This document shows, piece after piece, positions 36,701 through 48,788 of a DNA stretch of 64,000 nucleotides. The position numbers were made by a program, and so were the translations under genes. Position 1 is the first letter of the stretch. Each line of letters starts with the position of its first letter. The notes beneath the pieces are model-generated. The model was not told the origin of the DNA and searched no databases. It worked only from the letters and a program-made list of their open reading frames with translations. Source of the DNA: Bugulina stolonifera (Eukaryota > Bryozoa > Gymnolaemata > Cheilostomatida > Bugulidae); NCBI GenBank assembly GCA_935421135.1, contig OW285188.1, positions 2,377,001-2,441,000 of the forward strand. Direction: 5' to 3'.

Positions 36701-39700
36701 GTATGTAAAGGTTTATAGAGTATTGATATTATTTTACTCTTGATGTGTTTGTTCGTAGTAAACAATGGAGGAGTTGTGCTCCCTTGAGTACTGTGTATAT
36801 GTGATACTGTGTACTTTGTAGACCGGCTGTTTGTCTCACTGTTTCTGGCCCTGGACTCATCAATGCGCTCGCTGGTATGGCAAATGCCAAGGAGAACTCA
36901 TGGTCAGTATCATTGTTATATATAAATCTCATGACTTATTGTTAAATAGAGCTGATATCAGTACAACAACACTATGCGTCTTCGGTGATCAGAAACACCA
37001 TCAACGGACGAACAATATCATAATATATGTATAAATATAATACGTATGTGTATTAATACATGTAGGCCTACGGTTCTTTTATGCTCAAGTGCCAGCTATA
37101 TGTCGTTATTGTCATTGTGACCTTTCATTCACCTTGAGGCAGAGCGATGAGTTACTTTATTAGTGCGTAGGGCCTATTCTTAGAATACGTGCCACTTGCC
37201 CTTTACATTACATTGTTTGCTACTGCTTGAGTAAGCCACAGTGCTCTATAGTGTGATATTACTAGCTCATGAGCTTATGCTAAGCTACATGTATACATTG
37301 TCTGATGGCAGGCCACTACTGGTCATCTCTGGGGCCAGTGACACAAACCAGGAAGGTATGAATGCATTCCAAGAGTGGCCACAAGTAGAGAGCTGCCGTC
37401 TCTACACTAAGTACACTGCCAGACCAGACTCTATTGAGAGAATACCCTTCTATGTGGAGAAGGTACGACATACATACATGTATACTGTAGCCTATTGTAT
37501 AACTCATTTACTACTTGCCTGTCATCCTTCACCCTTCCTCTTTCCACTAATTGTATATACATGTATGCTTTCTTCATTTGCTTATAAAAAATCTAAGGCA
37601 GTGTTCGAAGTGGATTAGTGTTGTAGTCCTATACTAGCTATCCATTAAATCTTCTAGTGGCTAAGAAATGAGTGAATTACTAAAATGAAAAAAATTGTGC
37701 TCTGGTGAGATTGAAACACAAAACCATATGAATGATAGACAAGCACTCTACCACTACACCATATATATATTATATCTATGCACTACACTATTAGGTCCAC
37801 AGTGACTGCTTGGAGAAAACTAGCTATTAAGTTGCGGGTAGACGCTTGCTGGCAGTATAACAATTAAAATTGAGGTGGGTGCACACAGTATACTTCCGTA
37901 TAACCACACTTTGAACACTGATCTAAGATATTACATGTAGATATATCTGAACTACATGAAAACAGTACACAGTGTGTATAATTACGTATCACTGTATGTA
38001 TATATTAACTGTGTTACCACTACCACCTGTGCTGGAGGTACCTCGTAATTGCCTTTCTGACTAATAAAATCTGTATTGTGTAGGCAGTGCGGTACAGTAT
38101 CACTGGGAGGCCAGGTGCGGTATATATAGATATGCCTGGTTCATTTCTCACTGGAGAGGTAGAGGCATCTAGTATATGGTGAGTATCATTACTATGGAGG
38201 CAGTATTAACACTGTTATATCTTAACAAACTGCTATAATCCATTCAGGCTGAGTTATAGTATTTGTATCACTAGTATTTGAGAACAACTTTTCTTCTACA
38301 TAACAGGCATAGTGTATCATAAAATATCAAATCATAGTTGCAATGGTTTTAATAGCAACGAGGTTAGAGTTTATATATACTACACTCTATCAATATAAAT
38401 GGGGTTTTTTAGACCCTGGAACTTAGTCTAAACAAGGCAGACTTGGCTGACACTCGGACATACATGTAGCTTATTTAGGTCACGATCTTCTATGCTATGT
38501 CAGTAATGGTGTGGAATCTTTTATCGCAGCCATTCATTTAGTGAGATTACTTTATGTACTTATGTACTGCTTGCTGTATTGTATTTTAGGCCAACAACAT
38601 GTTGCCCCAACCCACAGAGACCTCTAGCTGATCCAACGAGGGTACAAGATGTGTGTGAAGGTATTATCAAAGCACAGCGACCCATTGTTATCATTGGCAA
38701 AGGTGAGATGAGAACTGCACTATATACGTCGTTTTAATGGCTACGTATTACATATTATAATACTGTTGTGATTTGATGTACCCTAAAAGCAGATACATTT
38801 TGCTAGCTTTAACTTTTGCGAATCTGCTTTCAAACTGATTTAAATAATTTCTGGTTTAAACAGACCATACATGCAGCTATATAGGTATATGATATATAGT
38901 TGAATATTTTACAAAGCAGCAAGTATTTGCTATAACATAATTAGTAAGTAGCCTAGAGTAGGAGCTTAATCAGAGGACTTTTTAACAAGCTATGGTAATT
39001 ACTTTACCTCACAGGTGAGCTTACTGCACTATAAAGGAGTCAGCTGTAGTTTTGTACTGTGTGTAAGTGGGGTTTAAATCTGAGTAAACAGAGCTTAGCT
39101 AAGCCTGGTTTTAATGCTGAAATATGCTTAAACATCAATTTTGGGACTTAAAACAAATTTCGGGATAGGCCAAACTCGCTAAATATTTCTATCGCAAATT
39201 GCTCCAGGATGAGCAAACTCGCGAAACTTTCTTCCGCGAAATATTTCTGCTTTTAGGGTACTCGAACTTCTCTGTAGAGGTAAATGTGCGATGATTAGAA
39301 TGAGAACTAACCGTTCTATTGCTGTACCTTATAGTCACCATTATTTTAGTTTTTTCTCTGTATTGTGTTCATATTATTTGTATAGGTGCTGCATATGGCC
39401 ATGCTGAGTCCGAGGTTCTTTACTTTGTTGAGAAATTTGGGTTGCCTTATCTACCGTCCCCTATGGGTAAAGGTGTTATCCCTGATGATCACCCGCAGTG
39501 TGTTATCTCTGGAAGATCTAAGTAAGACATACGGCATCAATCCCTATTGATCTTAACTAATGTATATATCTGCTCTTCTATTGCAGCCGGACATATACAT
39601 GTATGTGTACATATGTGCACCTGTAGCATGTACACGTATATAACTGTTACATGTGCATGTATGTTCAATGTTTAGGGCACTGCAGAAAGCTGATTTAGTT

Positions 39701-42700
39701 ATTCTGCTTGGAGCACGGCTCAACTGGATCCTCCATTTTGGTCTTCCCCCTCGTTATGTGGAGAATGTCAAGGTCATTCAGATTGACATTTGTCCAGAAG
39801 AATTGAATAACAATAGCAGGTCTTGCATTGGACTTCAAGGAGATATCAGAGCTGTAATGCGTCAGGTGAGCTTATTCTGTAGCCATGTAAATATCTGTAT
39901 CTACATGTACATGTAGTATATCCCATATATTTCCGCAACATGTTGTATAACACACATGCTCGTTATCTGGTTATACATAGTGTATCTGTACAGGTGTATA
40001 CTGTAGTTATACATAGTGTAGTTGTACCAGTGTATATTGTAGTTATACATAGTGCAGTTGTACCGGTGTATACTGTAGTTATACATAGTGTATCTGTACA
40101 GGTGTATACTGTAGTTATACATAGTGTAGTTGTACCAGTGTATATTGTAGTTATACATAGTGCAGTTGTACCAGTATATACTGTAGTTATACATAGTGTA
40201 TCTGTACAGGTGTATACTGTAGTTATACATAGTGCAGTTGTACCAGTATATACTGTAGTTATACATAGTGTATCTGTACAGGTGTATACTGTAGTTATAC
40301 ATAGTGTAGTTGTACCGGTGTATACTGTAGTTATACATAGTGCAGTTGTACCGGTATGTACTGTAGTTATACATAGTGTAGTTGTACCAGTGTATATTGT
40401 AGTTATACATAGTGCAGTTGTACCGGTGTATACTGTAGTTATACATAGTGTATCTGTACAGGTGTATACTGTAGTTATACATAGTGTAGTTGTACCAGTG
40501 TATATTGTAGTTATACATAGTGCAGTTGTACCAGTATATACTGTAGTTATACATAGTGTATCTGTACAGGTGTATACTGTAGTTATACATAGTGCAGTTG
40601 TACCAGTATATACTGTAGTTATACATAGTGTATCTGTACAGGTGTATACTGTAGTTATACATAGTGTAGTTGTACCGGTGTATACTGTAGTTATACATAG
40701 TGCAGTTGTACCGGTATGTACTGTAGTTATACATAGTGTAGTTGTACCGGTGTATACTGTAGTTATACATAGTGCAGTTGTACCGGTATGTACTGTAGTT
40801 ATACATAGTATAGTTGTACCGGTGTATACTGTAGTTATACATAGTGCAGTTGTACCAGTGTGTACTGTAGTTATACATAGTGTATCTGTACAGGTGTATA
40901 TTGTAGTTATACATAGTGTAGTTGTACCGGTGTATACTGTAGTTATACATAGTGCAGTTGTACCGGTATGTACTGTAGTTATACATAGTGTAGTTGTACC
41001 GGTGTATACTGTAGTTATACATAGTGCAGTTGTACCAGTGTGTACTGTAGTTATACATAGTGTATCTGTACAGGTGTATACTGTAGTTATACATAGTGTA
41101 GTTGTACCAGTATATACTGTAGTTATACATAGTGTAGTTGTACCAGTGTATACTGTTGTTATACATAGTGTAGTTGTACCGGTGTATACTGTAGTTATAC
41201 ATAGTGCAATTGTACCAGTGTATATTGTAGTTATACATAGTGCAGTTGTACCAGTATATACTGTAGTTATACATAGTGTATCTGTACAGGTGTATACTGT
41301 AGTTATACATAGTGCAGTTGTACCAGTATATACTGTAGTTATACATAGTGTAGTTGTACAAGTGTATATTGTAGTTATACATAGTGTAGTTGTACCAGTG
41401 TATACTGTAGTTATACATAGTGTAGTTGTACCAGTGTATACTGTAGTTATACATAGTGCAGTTGTACCAGTGTATACTGTAGTTATACATAGTGCAGTTG
41501 TACCAGTGTGTACTGTAGTTATACAAAGTGTAGTTGTACCAATGTATACTGTAGTGTTATACATAGTGTAGTTGTACCAGTGTATACTGTAGTTATACAT
41601 AGTGTAGTTGTACCGGTGTATACTGTATATGCATTGTGTTTAATAGCTGAACGAAACCATACCCAGCAGTTACAGATTCCCATCGACATCCCCGTGGTGG
41701 AAGACTCTGCACGAGAAAATGAATCTAAACAAGCAGATAGTAGCCCAGAGTATCAACAACCTGTCTATTCCGATGAACTTCTACTGCGCGTTCAATGTGG
41801 TGTGTATGTTATACTGTGTATGTTCACTGTGATGTGTACGCTGTGCTGTGTATATTTAATGTGGTGTGTATGTATGTTATACTGTGTATGTCCACTGTGA
41901 TGCGTATGTTGTAATCCATATATTCACTGTGGTGTATGTGTTGCTATTGAGAGTGAATGTATTTGCAGATAGAGAAACTGTTACCTAGAGACTGTATAAT
42001 AGTAAGTGAAGGGGCCTCTACAATGGATATTGGCAGATCTATGCTACCAAACTACCTTCCCAGACACAGGTAAGTCTTTCTAGAGGGATAGAATATCATA
42101 TAGTAATGCAGCTACATTTGTAAGTGAGACCATATATAGGAGTTTTATATTATTATTTGAACTTTTGTAGTGTAGTGAGTTTCTATAGCGGTGACCTAGA
42201 CAAGCAACAGGCAACAATGATGTACAGTGAAACTTGCTTAATTCATACTTCAAGGGACCATCATAATTGGTTTGAATTACGCCTGAGTTTGAATTGTAAG
42301 ATCACTTCACTCAATTGAAACCATTTATATAGTACTCAGCAGGGACCAAAGCTGATAGTTTGAACCAAGCAATTTTTTGAATTATCCAGAGTTAAATTAA
42401 ACAAGTTCCACTGTACTTTGATATACATGTATATTTTTTTTAAACTAGAAGTGAAATAACTCCAAGTTGCTGTCCTTGGTAATGCTGGGATAGTAGAAGG
42501 GCGGGTAGCGCAGTTACCCATAGTTAATTCACTGAGTACTCCATAGAATTATCTCCCCTAGTTGTATGGAGTACGCTGACTACTAGTAGAGTGCTATGAC
42601 CCATCCTAGTAGTGAACCACCCAATGAGATCTGTTTCAGCTGCATTAATCACAGAACTGACCAACTAAATAGCCCACTGCGAAACTGGGTGCAGCTGAAT

Positions 42701-44428
42701 TGATATTATGACTATTGAATTATGTGTATTTACAAACGTATACAGCAGTTATGGCATTCAAACCACTATACTAGTACTATACTAGTCTATACTAGTACTA
42801 ATACTGTGTTGATAGGTAATGGTAATTCCTATTAGCATCAATAAATACTTACATCGTTACAGGTTACATTATTACTAAGCACACCTGTATAATATGCTCT
42901 ACAGTACATGTGATAGTTATAATGTAGGTTGGATGCTGGTTCCTTCGGTACGATGGGGGTTGGGCCTGGATTTGCTATAGCTGCAGCCTTTCACTGTCGA
43001 GACCACAGTCCTATGAAGAGAGTGGTATGTGTAGAGGGTGACAGTGCTATTGGATTCTCTCTTATGGAACTGGAGACAGCTACAAGGTGTGCTCTACAGA
43101 CTTATGTTGTATTCATGTGTATATATTATGAATGGTATCCACTAACCCCTAACTGCTTTTACAATACTTTATCAAGTAGGTATACTCTTTTTCGTCCAAC
43201 CTTGGTCCTAATAGCATTTAAATCTTTCAGAATGACTAGACCAGAATGGTCAGATGACTGCACTGTACTGTGCTCTTTGTACTCCTTTGCTCGTGATACT
43301 ATGGATCATATACATGTGCTTGTAGTTATATTATACAGATATATATACAGTGGTCAAAGTTGGGGTGGGGGGGGGGGCTCTATATGCATGCATGTAGAGA
43401 ATGTAACAAACTACACGTATATACATAGTGTATATTATCTGTTGTAGATACAAGCTACCTATAGTGTTCATCGTCATGAATAATAATGGTATAGGATTTG
43501 GAACTGATCCAGAAACATTTAATGCTCTGACTACCGATGCAGATCCCACTCTAAGGTACACTGATGCTTGTACATGTGTGTCTAATATATATATTGTATA
43601 TGCTGTGTGTCTAATATATATACTGCGTGTCTAAATATATATACTGTGTGTCTAATATATATACTGTGTGTCTAATATATATACTGTGTGTCTAATATAT
43701 ATACTGTGTGTCTAATATATATATACTGTGTGTCTAATATATACCATGCGTTTAATATATATACTGTGTGTCTAATATATATACTGCGTGTCTAATATAT
43801 ATACTGCGTGTCTAATATATATACTGTGTGTCTAATATATATACTGCGTGTCTAATATATATACTGTGTGTCTAATATATATATACTGTGTGTCTAATAT
43901 ATATATACTGTGTGTCTAATATATATACTGTGTGTCTAAATATACATGTATATACCGTGTGTCTAATATATATACTGTGTGTCTAATATATATACCATGT
44001 GTTTAATATATATACTGTGGTGATGTTGCAGCCTCCATCCCTCCTTTCTCTCACCAGAGTGCAGATATGATAAGATAATGCAAGCCCTTGGTTGTCCTGG
44101 TTTCCTAGCCAAAACTCCTGGAGAGTTAGATCATGCTGTGAGACAGTGTCTTCAAACAGTAGATCGTCCCTCCTTAGTTAATGTGTTGATCGACCCCATG
44201 GCTATGAGGAAGAAGCAGGTAAGCAAGGTCGCACTCTCCACGAGTAATTGTCAGATTTATTTCCATAACTTATTATTTAGGAAAGGTAGTTGACTAAATA
44301 GTGTAAAGTTTTATTACAAATACGTACAATACATGCAATGGATATAATATACGGTTTTGCCTGGTTTTATGTACATGTATTACATACTGTTACAGGAGTT
44401 TGAATGGTTGACCCGAAGTAACATCTAG
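33786..44428 (+). CDS. HACL1: 2-hydroxyacyl-CoA lyase 1 (thiamine-diphosphate enzyme)
   Basis: Peroxisomal ThDP enzyme that cleaves 2-hydroxyacyl-CoA to formyl-CoA and a shortened aldehyde in alpha-oxidation. Fifteen exons: 33786-33842, 35998-36102, 36204-36244, 36822-36902, 37312-37462, 38084-38178, 38590-38702, 39386-39521, 39676-39865, 41647-41799, 41969-42069, 42928-43086, 43448-43555, 44032-44218 and 44396-44428. They join to 1710 bases, giving 569 residues (human 578). Key parts: [20 protein letters not shown] with the catalytic-type Glu at 52; [31 protein letters not shown]; the central domain around [13 protein letters not shown] and [12 protein letters not shown]; the C-terminal ThDP domain with [24 protein letters not shown] (about 444-447) and MNNNGI (471-476). 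It ends WLTRSNI, a PTS1-like tripeptide (human SNM). The start [19 protein letters not shown] is the only ATG that fits. Nested mobile elements and minisatellites fill introns 1, 5, 9 and 13. Confidence 0.95.
33964..35441 (+). mobile_element. hAT-like TIR element with tRNA-like core, copy 1, split by another element
   Basis: The ends are CAGTGTTCGAAGTG and CACTTTGAACACTG (inverted). Flanks are CACATGCT and CACAGGCC, six of eight matching, as an aged 8-bp target duplication would look. Without the insert at 34152-35302 the element is about 327 bp, close to copy 2. The interior includes tRNA-like boxes (TAGTGTAGTAG and GGGTTCAAATC) that the insert separates. It lies in HACL1 intron 1. Confidence 0.72.
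34152..35302 (+). mobile_element. TIR element 'GCCGCC', copy 2 (1151 bp), inserted in the hAT-like element
   Basis: The ends AGGGGCGTAACTTTT and AGGGCCGTAATTTTA (reverse complement of the right end) form an imperfect TIR. GGCGGCCATGCCGC lies near the right end, and GCGGGAGGGGCGCAGCGCCC plus GGGGGTCCGGGGG near the left. GTAGGG occurs at both junctions and could be a target duplication. No coding capacity was recognised. Inverted relative to 31463-32416. Confidence 0.68.
37599..37920 (-). mobile_element. hAT-like TIR element with tRNA-like core, copy 2 (322 bp)
   Basis: Bounded by CAGTGTTCGAAGTGG and CACTTTGAACACTG, and flanked by ATCTAAGG and ATCTAAGA, a 7/8 match of the 8-bp length typical of hAT transposition. 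On the minus strand the core reads TGGTGTAGTGGTAGAGTGC, then GTTTCAATCTCACC, like pol III A and B boxes. Located in HACL1 intron 5. Confidence 0.78.
39963..41632 (+). repeat. 36-bp minisatellite, about 46 copies, in HACL1 intron 9
   Basis: The unit is AGTGTAGTTGTACCAGTGTA plus TACTGTAGTTATACAT, with two main variants (GTATCTGTACAGG and GTAGTTGTACCRG) arranged in a higher-order pattern of three to five units. Because 36 is divisible by three and few stops occur, it generates open frames above 540 codons on both strands. These are not genes: the array lies between the 39865 donor and the 41646 acceptor. Confidence 0.97.
43568..44018 (+). repeat. 20-bp minisatellite in HACL1 intron 13
   Basis: About 22 units of TGTGTGTCTAATATATATAC with 18-22 bp variants. 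It fills almost the whole intron between the 43555 donor and the 44031 acceptor, leaving about 12 bases at each side. Confidence 0.95.
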
Positions 44429-44676
44429 TCTGTCTGTCTGTCTGCCACATCCTTGAACCATTCCTTCGCTTGCACTGGCCAAATGTGGAGATATCAGAGC
44501 CAAACTATGACAATGATTTTATACACAACTACAACACATGGTGCTACTATAATACCCTCAGAGCAACTAGTCACATGTGTCAAAATCATGTTTCAATCGC
44601 TGTGATTCACTTGTATGGCCCAATGTGGCTCTGGAGGCCCTTCCTAATTTTATCTTAGTGTTGGTTGTGTACATGT

Positions 44677-45000
44677 AGACGGTGTACATGTAGACATCTA
44701 CATGGTGTACATGTAGACATCTACATGGTGTACATGTAGACATCTACATGGTGTACATGTAGACATCTACATGGTGTACATGTAGACATCTACATGGTGT
44801 ACATGTAGACATCTACATGGTGTACATGTAGACATCTACATGGTGTACATGTAGACATCTACATGGTGTACATGTAGACATCTACATGGTGTACATGTAG
44901 ACATCTACATGGTGTACATGTAGACATCTACATGGTGTACATGTAGACATCTACATGGTGTACATGTAGACATCTACATGGTGTACATGTAGACATCTAC
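44677..45000 (+). repeat. 23-bp minisatellite of near-palindromic units
   Basis: About 14 almost perfect units of GGTGTACATGTAGACATCTA plus CAT, shortly after the HACL1 stop. Each unit contains TGTACA/ATGTAGA-type inverted sequence, so the array can form many small hairpins. Confidence 0.95.
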
Positions 45001-45116
45001 ATGTAGACATGTGGGTGTAGACATGTGGATGTACTATGTAGACATGTGGATGTAGACCTGTACATGTAGATAGTAGATCTGTACATGTAGATTGTAGACC
45101 TGTACATAGATTAGAT

Positions 45117-45236
45117 TTTGTAGACGTGTAGATTGTAGACAGATTGTAGACAGATTGTAGACAGATTGTAGACAGATTGTAGACAGACTGTAGACAGACT
45201 GTAGACAGACTGTAAACAGACTGTAAACAGATGGTG
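45117..45236 (+). repeat. 11-bp minisatellite (AGATTGTAGAC)n
   Basis: About ten units drifting from AGATTGTAGAC to AGACTGTAGAC and AGACTGTAAAC. It lies just downstream of the 23-bp array, with a degenerate TACATGTAGA zone between them. Confidence 0.9.
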
Positions 45237-45454
45237 TACATGTGCATGTAGATGGTGTACACTGTACAGGTACAGGTTAGATGGCACTAATTTTGTACAA
45301 TCTTTGTTTCCAGCTAATAATAATATTAATATAATACTGTGATTCAATTCCTCTAGAGATTAGTAGAGAAGTAGCTGTTGTTGATCTGATCAATTATAAT
45401 AAATAGTTATAAAAAGTCTGCAACCACATTTGCTGTATAAGATTACTATTTGGT

Positions 45455-45570
45455 ATGACTACAAGGAGCAGATGTGGTCTGGTGGTTACTGGTGTTAGGA
45501 AGGGCATCCAACCTTGTAATGCTCCTGTGCTACTTCAGTAACTTTGCCGTTGGTGAACTACAGATTGCTG
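45455..45570 (+). mobile_element. SINE family C fragment
   Basis: Shares GGTGTTAGGAAGGGCATCC, ATGCTCCT(G/A)TGCT and TTTGCC(G/A)TTGGT with 60570-60640. A GTGGTCTGGTGGTTA piece precedes it, like the end of a SINE head. The shared block resembles a conserved SINE central domain known from marine invertebrates (recalled, not searched). Confidence 0.55.
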
Positions 45571-46223
45571 ATGAGTTCTGGCCATAGAGAAATATTATGA
45601 CGTTGTGAATAACCTTACACGGGCACTGCTCTGAAAATAATACCTGTGGCATCTGTGGTGTAAGTAAGGGTACAAGGGATAAGGAGTATACTAGACCACC
45701 TCTAGACTTGACCATATAATATTATTGTGGACATGGCTCCTGGGCTAAGTTAGTGCTCAACCTTTATCTTATTATGTAATCAGTAGTGACTATTTTTGCT
45801 AAGTGTGTGGTTGATTATAATAGAGTCCTTAGCATGTTTTTATGTTAATTATGGCATTAGCTGGTATTATGTAACCAGCCTTGTCAATTTACAACAATGA
45901 TCAGGTCAGGCCGTTCAAATTGTAAACTACACCGTCCCCACTCCCCACAGTCCATTGGAATGTGGGAGTTTAGTATAAAAGTAGCAGGTTGTTATTGTTC
46001 AGCGCAGTTGTTATTATAATTTTGTACAGTAAGGATCATTAAATATACTTTATCTTATACTTACATTCTGAAGTGGTGGTGGAGTAAAATAGCAGCTTGT
46101 GGCCATTGAGGTATGTAGATAGTACAGAAAGATAGGCAGCTGCACAAGTTACATTGCTGAGCAGTCCTCGATGGTTGTAGTGGGAACTGGTTCTTTAGAA
46201 CACATCCACGGCAATATACCCTA

Positions 46224-46511
46224 AAGGTGCAAACACACGGGATCGTTTTGGGACGAGCGTTTTCTGAGCAAGCGTCAACCGCTACACCCAGGGTTCGGGG
46301 CGTCAAAATTAGCGAATGATCTTTCAGTATGCATTCACTCCGCTATAAGCCACGCGTTTATGTTTACTAACTCCGTTTGTCAGCCAATCAACTCAGAGCG
46401 AATCGTCTCAATACCTCAGCTGGCTGAGTTCAAGCGTTTTAAGAGCGTTGGCACTCTGGCGATTTGCGAGTGTCAAATTCGCCACAAAACGCTCTCATGT
46501 GTTTGCACCTT
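46224..46511 (+). mobile_element. TA-flanked MITE, copy 1 (288 bp)
   Basis: The ends AAGGTGCAAACACACGGG and (inverted) AAGGTGCAAACACATGAG run into GCGTTTT motifs, and TA flanks both sides. Interior GCGTT/AACGC motifs recur. Copy 2 is at 48498-48788 in the same orientation. The TA duplication suggests a Tc1/mariner-type transposase source. Confidence 0.82.
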
Positions 46512-47349
46512 TACTCAATACTTGGAAAAATAGTGGTACATAATTTGCGTAGATGTCTGATAATAAATAGTCATATTATAATTATTAGCATAGCATAAAA
46601 TATGGTTGTAAAGACAGTTGATGAATAAAAAACACAATGCGTGTTGGTGTAATATTGCAATTATAATGTTGCTGATTACTTGATTAGTGATCAATAACTA
46701 CAATGTGATTCAGTGCATATGCATGGACATGCAGCTTCATTGTACTACATGTAATTACAACATAAAATGTATATGTGATTTGTCCGCTCTCCGTTAGCAG
46801 AAAACTTCTCGAAATATTTTTATAGCAAAGTGAATTTATTTGAAAAACTAAAATTTAACATGCGCTCATAATTTTCAATAATTTAGGAAACTATAATAAT
46901 ACAGGAAAAAGAGTATGTAGCAATGTGGGGAAAATAAATATTTAGACCAAGGCTATGTGTCGCATATTTTGAACTCTAGTATGAAGCAGCTTATCACGTT
47001 TTCAACTCGAGTTTGGTTACATAAGCAATAGCTGATGAAACATCATTCATTCTGAATTTATAATTATGTTGCAGTGAAATATAGGTCAGTCTGTCGAACA
47101 GTCATAATAGAGCAAGTTTGTCAGTTTTTTTTTAGGACTCTGTTTGGTTTCTTGATTTGAGTTCTGATTTCTGCAAGATTAATAACTACTATCGACTACT
47201 AACTATTACTATACTATTTTAGTATAGTATAAGTATAGTATTTACTATCACTCACACTTGTAGCATCTTAGCTCCTTTCTACCCGGAGACCCGTATACTT
47301 TGTTTTATCCTGCCTCCCTTTGGTTCTCTGAGGCTCTCTGCATTCTCTA

Positions 47350-48178
47350 GCATAGTGATAGCGTCTCTTACTCCCACACCTGAAACAGAATCATTACTTT
47401 CCTTTCTTTTTACACTCCCTGGTGAAGTGCCCTATTTTTCCACAGTTATAGCATGCAAGGTCTGGACTCCCCCTTTTTGAACTAGCCCTCATAATATATT
47501 GTCTTTGTGATCTGGGTGGAGAGCTTGTTTTGGGTCTCTGGTCTTCCCTACGCCTAAGCCCCTGTCCCTATCTACATGTAGGTAGGCCTATGCTTACGCA
47601 CTCCTCTTTGGAGCTCGCCCCTGGATTTCTCATGTCCTCCCTGTTCTTCGTAGCTGTCTCAATGTCTTTTCCCAACTTTATCATTGTCCAAATAGTTTAT
47701 TGCCGCCTGTCCCTTGGTCATTTCATTCAAAATTTGTAGGCCTACCCTAACAGCATCGTTTCTGGTCCTCGCTAAAGCCCTATGTAAGATTAATCTATTC
47801 TCTAGTGTCCTAACTCGCAACCTTTAGCTATCGTGCTAAGCCTAGCTACATGTATGTATCCTCCTCCTCCCTCTGCTTACAAGTGAAAAAGCTGTCTATG
47901 TTCCTAACCGTGTGCCCCTTAAAGTGTTCATCAAATCGTTGTTTGATGTCTGGGTACCTTACCCTGTTAACCGGTATATTCCATTCATTGTATATTTCAA
48001 ACCCTTGTCCCCCTAACCTATCAAGTAGCATACACCCCTTCTTGGCTGGTTCGTCTGCTGCCCCAGTTGTCTTAAACTCATGAAATGCCATTTGTATCTC
48101 AAAACGTTTGATAAATTTCTGCCAATCCTCTACTGATAACCTATCCCTTGTTCTATGTTTATCTCCTCTTGTAGCCAT
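47350..48178 (-). pseudogene. LTR-retrotransposon Gag relic with zinc knuckles
   Basis: Minus strand. An open N-terminal part of 110 codons starts MATRGDKHRTRDRLSVEDWQ, contains WQKFIKRFEIQMAF and runs to DEHFKGHTVRNIDSF, a Ty3/gypsy-like Gag fold region. After frame changes, CYNCGKIGHFTRECKKK (CX2CX4HX4C zinc knuckle) appears near 47440, with a second knuckle-like CFRC...HYAREC segment after it. No protease or polymerase was found, and no LTR was recognised. Different from the element at 28160-31233. Confidence 0.68.
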
Positions 48179-48497
48179 GTTTATTTTACCTGTTCTTAAC
48201 CCTTTCCCTGACCTTGAATTAAACGCTGGAGAAATTTCCTATCCGGCCTATGACTTGTCTAGGTAAAGATCTGTAACTTGACCCACCTTTCTGTGTATTA
48301 CTGTAACCCTGTGTTCTGTGTATTATTCAATGACCCCCACTTCTGACCATGTAATGTCTGTACTCACACGTGGGAGATCTCCTTTCTTGTACTGTTAGTA
48401 CTGTCTCCTTTACTTCTCTCATTCACTCTCAGCCATAAAGTGCCCCCTTCTCCTTAGCCACCAGCTATCTCTCAGCTATCTCCAAGCTATCCTTATA

Positions 48498-48788
48498 AAG
48501 GTGCAAACACACGGGAGCGTTTTTCAGCGAGCGTTTTGGTGTCAAGCGTTGAACGCTATATGTCCTTGATTTACCAATTTGCCAATTAGCGAATTATCTT
48601 TCAGTGTGTATTCGCTTTTCCAGGACACACGTGTTTATATTTACTAACTCTGTTAAACAGCCAATCAGCATCGAACGGATCGGCTCAATACCTGAACTGG
48701 CTCAGCTCGAGCGTTTTGAGAGCGTTGGCGCTCTGGCGATTCGCAAGCGTCAAGTTTGCCCCAAAACGCTCCCGTGTGTTTGAACCTT
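48498..48788 (+). mobile_element. TA-flanked MITE, copy 2 (291 bp)
   Basis: Starts AAGGTGCAAACACACGGGAG and ends with the inverse (CCCGTGTGTTTGAACCTT), flanked by TA. About 80 percent similar to copy 1 by eye over its full length. Confidence 0.82.

Noticed and set aside
39901..41600. Three open frames of 541-545 codons on both strands
   Set aside because: They are translations of the 36-bp satellite, whose period is divisible by three. They lie between a confirmed donor and acceptor of HACL1.
43568..45236. CRISPR-like regularly repeated arrays
   Set aside because: Units are contiguous tandem repeats without unique spacers, in an intron-rich animal genome.
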